Source: an uncultured Collinsella sp. (lineage in GTDB: Bacteria; Actinomycetota; Coriobacteriia; Coriobacteriales; Coriobacteriaceae). Taken from it: a DNA stretch of 16,586 nt. The stretch is taken from assembly GCA_900550735.1 (NCBI GenBank), contig URTD01000020.1, positions 1-16,586 of the forward strand, given 5' to 3'. Position 1 is the first letter of the stretch. Every line of letters starts with the position of its first letter. Under the pieces are notes generated by a model. That model searched no databases. It had not been told where the DNA came from and worked only from the letters and a program-made list of their open reading frames with translations. Below, one piece after another: positions 1 through 7,345 of the stretch. The position numbers and the translations under genes were made by a program.

Positions 1-66
1 CACGTCACCTTGTCACAAATGCGACCCGCTCGCTGTCGTTACCAAAGCATCGGCATTGCCGTGGTT

Positions 67-117
67 GGCACTTGGGGACGTTCCTTTTCTGCCGGCAGTT
101 GGGGACAGTCCTTGTTT
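67..117 (+). repeat. Two-unit GGGGAC direct repeat
   Basis: Two similar units lie 27 bp apart, at 67-90 and 94-117. Both start with GGCA, continue with TTGGGGAC, then a two-base difference, then TCCTT and a T-rich end. The repetition is seen directly. Similar GGGGAC strings flank REP-like or small mobile repeats in many bacteria, but no transposase is near, so the origin is inferred. It lies in the 195-bp region before the exporter gene. That region otherwise shows no gene, and no convincing promoter hexamers. Confidence 0.5.
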
Positions 118-195
118 TGATAGTCGTCTCTTTTATGTTTCCTTTAGCCGTCGCTGTCTAGGATGGGGGTTAGTCGATAGGAAGGGAGCACCGGG

Positions 196-1764
196 ATGGA
201 CGACGCGAGCGAGCGCGCAATCGAAGAGGACATGCTCGATCAGTTCAACTACTTTGATGATGAGGACGAGGAGCTGATCGACCGTCGCGAGCCAGCGCCG
301 CTTGATTCCTTTGATCTGGTCGATGAAGAGCCCGACGAGGACGAGGGCGAATCGGCGGAGCCCTCACAGCCTTCGCGCCTTAACTCGCTGCTTTCGAGAG
401 CCCCCATGCACCACGGCGTTCGTGCCGGCGCGCTCCATATGAAAACTGACTGGCACCAGATCGTGACGGCAGGCGATGAGCTTGCCGTCGATGCGCCGCT
501 CACCGATAAATCATCCATCATCTGCCGCACCGGCATGCTTATGCTCGCGAGCGGAACGGGTGCCTGGCGCGTGCGCGATCCCATGAATCGTGTTGCCGCC
601 GTACTCGGTGTCACCATCCACGTTGACTTAAGTCTCCTGTCGTTTGAGTGTACCTGCATCGAAGATGGTCACTGCTTTAATGAGGTCGTCAGCTTGCCCA
701 CAACGGGCGTCAATACCCATCGCATTTGGATGATGGAGAGTTTCCTCAAGGAAATCGAGACCTATGGTCGTCGCTTCACGGTGCACGAGTATCACGAGAT
801 GCTCAAGACCGTTGAGAGTTCAAAACCTGATTACGCGCCTTGGCAACAGGGCCTTGCGGCGGCCTGCGCCTGTGGCGCCTTCGTTTTTTTGCTCGGCGGC
901 GGCCCTATCGAGATGGCCTGCGCGTTCGTGGGCGCGGGTGTCGGCAACTTTGCCCGCTCCCATATTCTCAAGCAAGGCCTTGGTCAGTTCAGCGCGCTGA
1001 CGACCGGCGTTGCGCTCGCTTGCGTTTCGTATCTGCTGGCATTGCTCGGCCTTGGCCAGGTCATACCGGGGGCAATGTCGCACCAAGAAGGCTATATCGG
1101 CGCCATGCTCTTTGTGATTCCCGGCTTTCCACTCATTACGGCAGGCCTCGACATCGCTAAGCTCGACATGCGAAGCGGTATCGAGCGCCTTTCATATGCC
1201 GTATCGATTATTGTGATGGCGACCCTCGTAGGTTGGATGGTTGCCGAGTGTGTTGGCCTGGCGCCGGACGACTTTGCCCCACTGGGCCTTTCGCCGCTTG
1301 CCCTTACGCTCCTGCGCGTGGTGATGAGCTTCGTTGGCGTATTCGGCTTCTCGGTGATGTTCAACAGCCCGGTAAAGATGGCCGCGGCAGCTGGGTTGAT
1401 CGGCGCCGTGTCCAATACCCTGCGTCTGACCCTTGTCGATGCGCCGACGATGATTCCCTTCCTGGGCCTCAGCACGGGAATGCCTCCCGAGGCAGCAGCG
1501 TTTATCGGCGCGCTGGTATCGGGGCTGCTCGCAAGCTTGGCTGAAGTCAAGCTCACCTACCCGCGCATCGCCCTCACGGTGCCTTCGATTGTCATTATGG
1601 TGCCGGGCTTGTATCTGTATCGCTCGATGTATTACATGTGCACCTTCGACACGGTCAATATGCTCGGCTGGTTTGTGCGCGCAGTGCTCATCGTAGCGTT
1701 TCTGCCCGTTGGACTGGGTGTGGCGCGTACGCTCACCGACCCTCGCTGGCGCCACACCAGCTAA
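196..1764 (+). CDS. Threonine/serine exporter family protein (ThrE type, both halves fused)
   Basis: Inner-membrane protein of 522 residues, close in length to full ThrE exporters, which carry the ThrE (DUF1212) and ThrE_2 halves in one chain. Known family role: proton-driven export of threonine, serine or related small molecules. Residues 1-60 are strikingly acidic (26 Asp/Glu) and should be cytosolic. A soluble ThrE-like domain follows (about 75-210, with a GTGAWRVRDPMNRVAAVLG stretch), then about ten hydrophobic helices from residue 213. The family loop PGFPLITAGLD begins near residue 309, and the C-terminal half has the VPSIVIMVPGLYLY signature near 465-475. The ATG at 196 is chosen because GGAAGGGAG lies 7 bases upstream. 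The stop codon abuts a GGGGAC repeat. The gene appears monocistronic. The substrate cannot be told from sequence, and the acidic tail is the unusual part. Confidence 0.88.
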   Translation: MDDASERAIEEDMLDQFNYFDDEDEELIDRREPAPLDSFDLVDEEPDEDEGESAEPSQPSRLNSLLSRAPMHHGVRAGALHMKTDWHQIVTAGDELAVDAPLTDKSSIICRTGMLMLASGTGAWRVRDPMNRVAAVLGVTIHVDLSLLSFECTCIEDGHCFNEVVSLPTTGVNTHRIWMMESFLKEIETYGRRFTVHEYHEMLKTVESSKPDYAPWQQGLAAACACGAFVFLLGGGPIEMACAFVGAGVGNFARSHILKQGLGQFSALTTGVALACVSYLLALLGLGQVIPGAMSHQEGYIGAMLFVIPGFPLITAGLDIAKLDMRSGIERLSYAVSIIVMATLVGWMVAECVGLAPDDFAPLGLSPLALTLLRVVMSFVGVFGFSVMFNSPVKMAAAAGLIGAVSNTLRLTLVDAPTMIPFLGLSTGMPPEAAAFIGALVSGLLASLAEVKLTYPRIALTVPSIVIMVPGLYLYRSMYYMCTFDTVNMLGWFVRAVLIVAFLPVGLGVARTLTDPRWRHTS

Positions 1765-1797
1765 TTGGTACAAGGGGGACAGGTTACTTTGCACCAA
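1765..1797 (+). repeat. GGGGACAG intergenic repeat with short inverted ends
   Basis: The element begins on the base after the exporter's TAA. Ends TTGGTACAA (1765-1773) and TTGCACCAA (1789-1797) are inverted with one mismatch, and the interior carries GGGGGACAGG. It resembles the GGGGAC units at 67-117, so the exporter gene has related repeats on both sides. There is no T-tract, so it is not a standard terminator. Confidence 0.4.
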
Positions 1798-1870
1798 ATG
1801 AGTTGCGGTGAAATAGGGACTGAATTGCTGCTTAAAGGGTCAAAACAGTCCGTATTCCACCGCAACTTAT
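1798..1870. repeat. Long imperfect hairpin (about 25-bp arms)
   Basis: The arm at 1798-1822 is the near-perfect reverse complement of 1846-1870. The first 10 bases of the main arm (AGTTGCGGTG, 1801-1810) match exactly with 1858-1867. There are two mismatches within 22 bp, and two more pairs form beyond a G-T wobble. The loop is 23 nt (1823-1845). No U-tract follows, so it is not an intrinsic terminator. The size and shape fit a REP/MITE-like element or a structured RNA. That is inference. Confidence 0.6.
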
Positions 1871-1957
1871 GGGGTCGGGGGTTTTGGTGCCCTGCATCTC
1901 CACAAACTCAACGCTTACGAAGCGCGCGCCGTTCGTGTTAGGGTAGTTCCACCACAT
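1832..1957 (-). other. Possible 41-codon reading frame in the intergenic repeat region (unproven)
   Basis: A minus-strand frame starts with an ATG at 1955-1957 and ends inside the loop of the long hairpin. Its peptide starts MWWNYPNTNGARFVSVEF. The composition is protein-like, but there is no Shine-Dalgarno sequence before the ATG and no recognised domain. It may be a fragment of a dispersed repeat rather than a gene. The remaining DNA of the 1765-2075 gap shows only the repeats and terminator listed separately. Confidence 0.2.
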
Positions 1958-1980
1958 AAGTAGTCGCAGACGCGCGTACC

Positions 1981-2031
1981 ACGGGCGGGCGAGATGAAGT
2001 TCCAACAGCTCCATCTTGCCCGCCCGTTTTT
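1981..2031 (+). terminator. Intrinsic terminator just upstream of the DUF2798 gene
   Basis: A 16-bp stem forms between ACGGGCGGGCGAGATG (1981-1996) and 2012-2027, all paired with one G-T wobble. The loop is 15 nt, and five T's follow at 2027-2031. It is very strong. It ends 217 bases past the exporter gene and only 45 bases before the next start codon. It either ends the exporter transcript or acts as an attenuator in the leader of the following gene. Confidence 0.8.
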
Positions 2032-2075
2032 GTTGCGTGGCGCCGCGGTACAACACAGAGAGGAATCTGCCCTTT

Positions 2076-2624
2076 ATGCCTATCAACAAACGAGAGAGCC
2101 TGCTGTTCACCTTTATCATGTGCTTTTGCATGGTGCTCTGGATGAGCATCTACAACGTTGCCCTGCAGCACGGGGCCATCAACGGCGAGGTCGTTGCCAC
2201 TGCGTGGCTCGGCTTCCCCGTTGCCTACATTTTTGCCATGTGCTGCGACTGGTTCGTCGCCAGCCCGCTCGCCAAGGGTTTCGCCTTTAAGTACTTGGTC
2301 ACGCCGGGCAAGAGCTCGCCACTTGCCATGACGCTCGCCGTCAGCTCCTGCATGGTCGTTCCCATGGTCATCATCATGTCGCTGTACGGTGCCTGTGAGG
2401 GTCTGACGCACATGCCCGGCGGCATCCTTGCGAACCTGTATTCCGTGCCCGCGATCTGGATGATCAACATCCCGCATAATTTTGTGATGGCGCTGCCGTG
2501 GAACCTTTTGGTAGCCGGTCCGATTTCCCGCTTCGTCTTCCGTCGCGCCTTCCCTGTGGGGACGGTTTTCGAGGAGGAGCATGCCGAGCTCTTGGAGCAG
2601 GCTATGGCTCCTGAGTGCGAGTAG
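2076..2624 (+). CDS. DUF2798 family small membrane protein
   Basis: An 182-residue integral membrane protein that looks like two copies of the DUF2798 unit. Copy one is about residues 5-75 (KRESLLFTFIMCFCMVLWMS then a WLGFP...DWFVASP part). Copy two is about 80-160 (SPLAMTLAVSSCMVVPMVII then NIPHNFVMALPWNLLVAGPI). That gives four hydrophobic helices and a short charged C-terminal tail. The family is widespread and has no established function. The ATG at 2076 is preferred over the upstream in-frame codon at 2016 because homology-like sequence begins at MPINKRES and the upstream segment overlaps the terminator. AGAGAGG lies about 11 bases before the ATG, a rather long spacing. Transcription may be controlled by the terminator immediately upstream. 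Confidence 0.8.
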   Translation: MPINKRESLLFTFIMCFCMVLWMSIYNVALQHGAINGEVVATAWLGFPVAYIFAMCCDWFVASPLAKGFAFKYLVTPGKSSPLAMTLAVSSCMVVPMVIIMSLYGACEGLTHMPGGILANLYSVPAIWMINIPHNFVMALPWNLLVAGPISRFVFRRAFPVGTVFEEEHAELLEQAMAPECE

Positions 2625-2626
2625 CT

Positions 2627-2678
2627 CGCTTAGGGATCTGCTGAGCGCGGGCGACTTGCTTGGTTGGAGCCCTAAGCG
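2627..2678. repeat. Short inverted repeat downstream of the DUF2798 gene
   Basis: CGCTTAGGG (2627-2635) and CCCTAAGCG (2670-2678) are perfect 9-bp inverted arms separated by 34 bases, starting three bases after the stop. No T-tract follows. It may be a transcript-end structure or chance. Apart from this, 2625-2790 holds no gene that I can support. Confidence 0.35.
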
Positions 2679-2790
2679 TGGATAGCTCTCTCGGCGACAT
2701 CGCGGGCGTGAGCGGTGCGCATGACCGGAGGGCCCGTGCTGCTCCGTTGCCCGACGTGCTAGCGCGCAGAACAATCTGTTGGTGCATTCG

Positions 2791-2823
2791 GCGGCTGCTG
2801 AAGCGTTTCGGCAGCCGCTTTTT
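2791..2823 (+). terminator. Intrinsic terminator before the activase operon
   Basis: A 12-bp stem with a GCGT tetraloop (GCGGCTGCTGAA at 2791-2802 paired with 2807-2818, one T-G pair), followed by TTTTT at 2819-2823. It insulates the activase operon from DUF2798 transcription. Confidence 0.85.
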
Positions 2824-2835
2824 ATACGGAGTTTA

Positions 2836-2856
2836 AATACAACAGTCTGTTGTATT
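2836..2856. promoter_or_regulatory. 21-bp perfect palindrome, candidate TetR operator
   Basis: Perfect 10-bp arms AATACAACAG (2836-2845) and CTGTTGTATT (2847-2856) flank a single central T, 50 bp before the activase start. Length and symmetry fit a TetR dimer site, and a TetR gene ends the operon. A partial copy of the core lies upstream: AACAATCTGTT at 2770-2780 matches the operator core AACAGTCTGTT in 10 of 11 positions, 71 bp away. Binding by the TetR at 7329-8018 is inference. Confidence 0.7.
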
Positions 2857-2867
2857 ACGTAGAGTGG

Positions 2868-2873
2868 TATATC
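2868..2873 (+). promoter_or_regulatory. Candidate -10 box of the activase operon
   Basis: TATATC lies 12 bases past the palindrome, so any -35 region would fall inside the operator, a usual arrangement for repression. No good -35 hexamer is visible. The box is framed by a small inverted repeat, TAGAG (2860-2864) and CTCTA (2873-2877). Confidence 0.35.
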
Positions 2874-2905
2874 TCTAGCGGGAAAAATGCGAGAGACGGA
2901 GCATT

Positions 2906-5900
2906 ATGGCGTTGCTAGTAGGACTGGACGTAGGGTCGACGACGACCAAAGTTTACGCGATGCACGAGGATATGACCGAGGCGTGGTGGGGATATCGCCG
3001 CCACGGGGCGTGTCAGACAGCGAGCGTGCGCGCCATGCTCGGCGAGCTCGCCGAGCGCTTTCCCCATGAGTCGCTGCGCGTTGCGGTGACCGGCTCGGGT
3101 GCGCGCGATATCGCGACCGCGCTGGGCGCCTCGTACGTTCAGGAGGTGGTCGCCAACGCGCTCGCGATCAGCAGGTTCTATCCGCAGACGCGCTGCGCCA
3201 TCGAGCTGGGCGGCCAAGACGCCAAGATGATCTTCTTCCGCACCAACGATAAGGGAGACATCGAGGTTGCCGACATGCGCATGAACGGCTCGTGCGCAGG
3301 CGGTACCGGTGCATTTATCGACGAGATGGCAAAGCTCATGGGGGTCGGCACCGAATCGGGCGAGTTCGAGCAGCTCGCAAGCCGGGGAACGACCGTCCAC
3401 GAGGTCTCGGGCCGCTGCGGCGTGTACGCAAAGACCGATATCCAGCCGCTGCTCAACGAGGGCATTCCTACCACCGACCTGGCGCTTTCGGCGCTTCACG
3501 CGGTCGCCCGCCAAACGATCGGCGGTCTGGCCCAGGGTATCGACATCGAGCCGCCGGTAATCTTCGAGGGCGGTACGCTCGCCTACAACCCCACGCTGGT
3601 CCGCGTGTTCCGGGAGCAACTGAATCTATCGGACGATCAGGTTATCGTCCCGCGCGATCCGCAGATCATGGTCGCGCGCGGTGCCGCCCTGTCGCTGACC
3701 GACATGTTCGCATCGTCCCAACCGATCGACCTTCCCGACGCTTTTGTCCGGCTGGATAAGCTCGAGACGGTCGCGCCCGCAAGCGGGGAGGGACGTCTTG
3801 CCCAGCCCTTTTTTGCCACACCTGCCGAGCAGGCGGATTTTACGGCACGCCATGGCAAAGAGACGCCGGCAAAGGGTCCGGATGCGTATGCGCCCGGAGA
3901 GACGGTGCGTGTGGCGCTCGGTATCGATTCGGGGAGCACGACGACCAAGTTCGCCCTGGTCGATGAGGCGGGTGAGCTTGTCGATTCGTTCTACGCGTCT
4001 AATAACGGCAGACCGCTCGACGTCGCCCAACAGGGTCTTGTCAGCTTGAAGAACCGCTGGGAGACAGCGGGAGTCACGCTTGCGATCGATGCCGTGGGCA
4101 CCACGGGATACGGCGAGGAGCTTTTCGCGCGCGCGTTCCACGCCGACTACCATACGGTCGAGACGGTCGCGCACGCCCGCGCCGCGTGCGCATGCGTTCC
4201 AGATGCGACCTTCGTGCTCGACATCGGCGGACAGGATATGAAGGCCATCTGGCTCAACCACGGCGTGCTGACCGATATCGTCGTCAACGAGGCGTGCTCT
4301 GCGGGCTGCGGCTCGTTCCTCGAGGGTTTTGCCAAAAACCTCGGAATAGCCGTTGAGGATATCGCGACCGAGGCATTTTCGTCCAAAGCCCCCGCCGTTC
4401 TCGGCAGCCGCTGCACGGTGTTCATGAACAGCAGCGTCGTTTCCGAGCAGCGGCGCGGTAAGGGTCCGGGCGACATCATGGCCGGTCTCTGCCGTTCGAT
4501 TATCGAGAACGTGTTCACCAAGGTCATTCGCGTTTCAAATCTCAACCGTCTGGGCGACAAAGTCGTCGTCCAGGGCGGCACGTTCCGAAACGAAGCGGTG
4601 CTGCGCGCATTCGAGCAGTATCTGGGCAAACCCGTCACGCGTGCGCCCCACCCGGGGCTGATGGGCGCTATCGGTATCGCCCTGCTCGCGCGCGAGGAAT
4701 GCCGCAAGGGCGACGCCGGCACGTCGTTTATCGGGCTCGATGCCGTGGAGCGCTTCGAGCATCGCGAGTTCGGCGGCGTTACCTGCCGTCGGTGCAACAA
4801 CCGCTGCCAGCGCGCGGTCGTGGCATTTGGCGACGGCTCGCTTTACGTCACGGGCAATCGCTGCCCGCGCGGCGGCGCCATCTCATGGGATGAGCTCGTG
4901 CGCGAGGTTCCCGCGGCGGAGGAGCTGCGTCCGCAGGGTGCTTGCGAGGCACAGGCACCCGGCACGGGGCGCGACCGGACCGCGGCTGCCCCCAATCTCT
5001 TTGTCGACCGCGAGAAGCTGCTGTTCGAGTCGTGCCCCACGGTTCCCGTCTGCGGGGGGCGCGATGTCACGATCGGCATTCCCCGTGTGCTCGAGTTCTG
5101 GGACACCATGCCGTTCTGGTCGACGTTCTTCAGCACGCTCGGCTTTAAGGTGCGCGTCTCGGGACGCAGCACCAAGGCGATGTACGAGCGCGGTCTGGCG
5201 CACGTCACATCCGACACCGTGTGCTTCCCGGCCAAGCTCGTCCACGGGCACATCCGCAATCTCGTCGACGCCGGCGTCGACCGCATCTTCATGCCCATCA
5301 TCACGACGGTGCCCACCGAAAACACCGCCTCTACCAGCGAGTGGATGTGCGCCGTCGTAAAGGGATACCCCTACGTGATGCGCAATTCCGATAACCCGGA
5401 GGAGCGTTTCGGCGTTCCGTTCGATACGCCGCTGTTCCACTGGTACGACGAGGGCGACCGAAACCGCCAGCTCAAGGCGTGGTGCAAGGAGACCTTCGAT
5501 ATCGATGCCGACCTGGTTGCCAAGGCGACCGAGCAGGCGGACCGCGCGCAGCAGACGTTTGAGAACCAGCTGCAGCTGCGCGGCAGGCAGGTGCTCGAGA
5601 ACGTGCGCGAGGACGGCGGCTACGCGGTGGTGATCGCTTCGCGCCCGTACCACAACGACCCGCTGGTCAACCACGGGCTGCCCAAGCTCTTCTCTGAGCG
5701 CGGCATCCCCGTGCTGACGCCCGATGCGGTGCCGGGGGTCTGCAACGTCGATCTTTCCAACAGCCGCATCGACATCGTGAACAACTACCATGCGCGCATG
5801 CTGTCGTGCGCGGTCATCGTCGCATCGACGCCCGAGCTCGAGCTCGTGCAGATGGGCAGCTTCGGCTGCGGCCACGATGCGTATCTCACCGACGAGATCG

Positions 5901-7345
5901 CGCGCATGATGGGCGAGATGGGCTCCAAGGTTCCGATGATGATCAAGCTCGATGAGAGCGACGTCGCCGGTCCCATGGGCATTCGCGTGCGTTCGTTTAT
6001 CGAGTCGGTCAACCGTCGTCGCGCGGAGGAGCGTGCCGAGGGCGCCCGGGTGCACGCGGTCCATCCGCTCGACGACCCGTATAAGGTCAAGTACACCAAG
6101 CGCGACCGGCACGACAAGATCGCGCTGGTCCCCAACACCTCCCATGCGTTCTGCAGGCTCATGACCGCGGCGATGCGCAATCAGGGCGTGCGCGCCGAGG
6201 CCCTTGATATCGGGCGCGAGGATGCCATCCGCCTGGGCAAACGCTATGTGCACAACGACATCTGCTTCCCCGCGCAAATCGTGATCGGCGAGGCGCTCGC
6301 GGCACTCGAGAGCGGTAAGTACGACCCGCACGACGTCGCCGTGGTGACTGGCAAGTATATCGGCGACTGCCGCCTGACGCACTACATGCCCCTGCTGCGC
6401 CGCGCGCTCGACGACGCGGGATACGACTATGTCCCGGTGCTCACCAACGACGACGTCGATGCCCACAATGCGCATCCGGGCTTCAAGCTCGGCCTTGGCC
6501 CGAGCATCCAGATCGCCTACGGTCTTCCCATGATCGATGCCCTCGAGGCCATGCTTAGGCGCATCCGTCCCTACGAGCTCGAGAAGGGCGCGGCGGACGC
6601 TGCGTTCGACCGCGCGCTCGATGAGGTTATCGAGGGCATGGAGCGCTCCGGGCTGAGAGGCCAGGCGACGGGCTTCAAACGCGCGCTTGCGATCATGGAC
6701 GCTGTTCCGTACGACCGCTCGAACCCGCATCCGACCGTTCTCATCGTGGGCGAGTACCTGCTCAATTTCCATCTCGGCGCCAACCACGAGATCGAGCGCT
6801 ACCTCGAGGACAACGGGCTCGAGGTCATCGAGGCGCGCATGACCGACGTGATCCGCAAGACCTATTTCTACAAGCATGCGCAGTCGCGCGAGTTCCACGT
6901 CGACCTGTCGCTGCCCGAAAAGGCCTGGTACGCCACGGCGGACAACCTGTTCGAGCTCGCGCACGACCGTTGCGACCGCCTGGGCGCGGCGAGCCCGCTC
7001 TACGAGCCGCCGACGCGCATGCCCGAGCTCGTGCGCGCGAGCGATAAGATCCTGCACCATACGTTCGATGCGGGCGAGGGCGTGCTGATTCCGGCGGAGA
7101 TCCTCGAGCACGCCAAGCGCGGCTGCCGCAACTTCGTGATCCTGCAGCCGTTCGGGTGTCTGCCCAACCATGTCGTGGGGCGCGGGCTCATCCATGCGCT
7201 CAAGGAGCAGTATCCCACGGCGCAGTTCCTGCCGCTCGACTACGATCCCGACGTGAGCTTCGCCAACGTGGAGAACCGTCTTCAGATGCTCATCATGAAC
7301 GCCAAGGCGCAGGGGTGCGGTGAGGCGCATGGCGAGACCGTGTAA
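2906..7345 (+). CDS. Giant 2-hydroxyacyl-CoA dehydratase activase-like protein (two BadF/HgdC ATPase domains + DUF2229 + HgdB-like region)
   Basis: Protein of 1479 residues. Activase domain 1 (about 1-270) has the phosphate-binding GLDVGSTTTK at 6-15, and Cys130 (CAGGTGAF) and Cys171 (GRCGVYAKTD). Domain 2 (about 335-610) repeats this with GIDSGSTTTK at 339-348, and Cys464, Cys468 and Cys503 (GSRCTVF). In HgdC-type activases two such cysteines per monomer hold one [4Fe-4S] at a dimer interface, and ATP hydrolysis drives electrons to very low potential. A cysteine cluster follows (627, 630, 634, 653), then DUF2229 (from about 720, GIPRVLEFWD, Cys773). An HgdB-like region comes last with Cys1120, Cys1155 and Cys1418 (QPFGCLPNH). 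The ATG at 2906 has GGAG 4 bases upstream. Related long fusions are common in anaerobes, but their substrate is unknown. No separate dehydratase subunit genes lie nearby. Control is probably by the palindrome at 2836-2856 and the overlapping TetR gene. Confidence 0.9.
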   Translation: MALLVGLDVGSTTTKVYAMHEDMTEAWWGYRRHGACQTASVRAMLGELAERFPHESLRVAVTGSGARDIATALGASYVQEVVANALAISRFYPQTRCAIELGGQDAKMIFFRTNDKGDIEVADMRMNGSCAGGTGAFIDEMAKLMGVGTESGEFEQLASRGTTVHEVSGRCGVYAKTDIQPLLNEGIPTTDLALSALHAVARQTIGGLAQGIDIEPPVIFEGGTLAYNPTLVRVFREQLNLSDDQVIVPRDPQIMVARGAALSLTDMFASSQPIDLPDAFVRLDKLETVAPASGEGRLAQPFFATPAEQADFTARHGKETPAKGPDAYAPGETVRVALGIDSGSTTTKFALVDEAGELVDSFYASNNGRPLDVAQQGLVSLKNRWETAGVTLAIDAVGTTGYGEELFARAFHADYHTVETVAHARAACACVPDATFVLDIGGQDMKAIWLNHGVLTDIVVNEACSAGCGSFLEGFAKNLGIAVEDIATEAFSSKAPAVLGSRCTVFMNSSVVSEQRRGKGPGDIMAGLCRSIIENVFTKVIRVSNLNRLGDKVVVQGGTFRNEAVLRAFEQYLGKPVTRAPHPGLMGAIGIALLAREECRKGDAGTSFIGLDAVERFEHREFGGVTCRRCNNRCQRAVVAFGDGSLYVTGNRCPRGGAISWDELVREVPAAEELRPQGACEAQAPGTGRDRTAAAPNLFVDREKLLFESCPTVPVCGGRDVTIGIPRVLEFWDTMPFWSTFFSTLGFKVRVSGRSTKAMYERGLAHVTSDTVCFPAKLVHGHIRNLVDAGVDRIFMPIITTVPTENTASTSEWMCAVVKGYPYVMRNSDNPEERFGVPFDTPLFHWYDEGDRNRQLKAWCKETFDIDADLVAKATEQADRAQQTFENQLQLRGRQVLENVREDGGYAVVIASRPYHNDPLVNHGLPKLFSERGIPVLTPDAVPGVCNVDLSNSRIDIVNNYHARMLSCAVIVASTPELELVQMGSFGCGHDAYLTDEIARMMGEMGSKVPMMIKLDESDVAGPMGIRVRSFIESVNRRRAEERAEGARVHAVHPLDDPYKVKYTKRDRHDKIALVPNTSHAFCRLMTAAMRNQGVRAEALDIGREDAIRLGKRYVHNDICFPAQIVIGEALAALESGKYDPHDVAVVTGKYIGDCRLTHYMPLLRRALDDAGYDYVPVLTNDDVDAHNAHPGFKLGLGPSIQIAYGLPMIDALEAMLRRIRPYELEKGAADAAFDRALDEVIEGMERSGLRGQATGFKRALAIMDAVPYDRSNPHPTVLIVGEYLLNFHLGANHEIERYLEDNGLEVIEARMTDVIRKTYFYKHAQSREFHVDLSLPEKAWYATADNLFELAHDRCDRLGAASPLYEPPTRMPELVRASDKILHHTFDAGEGVLIPAEILEHAKRGCRNFVILQPFGCLPNHVVGRGLIHALKEQYPTAQFLPLDYDPDVSFANVENRLQMLIMNAKAQGCGEAHGETV

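Noticed and set aside
2602..2787. 61-codon minus-strand frame after the DUF2798 gene
   Set aside because: No ribosome site, low-complexity Arg/Ala/Thr composition and no domain.
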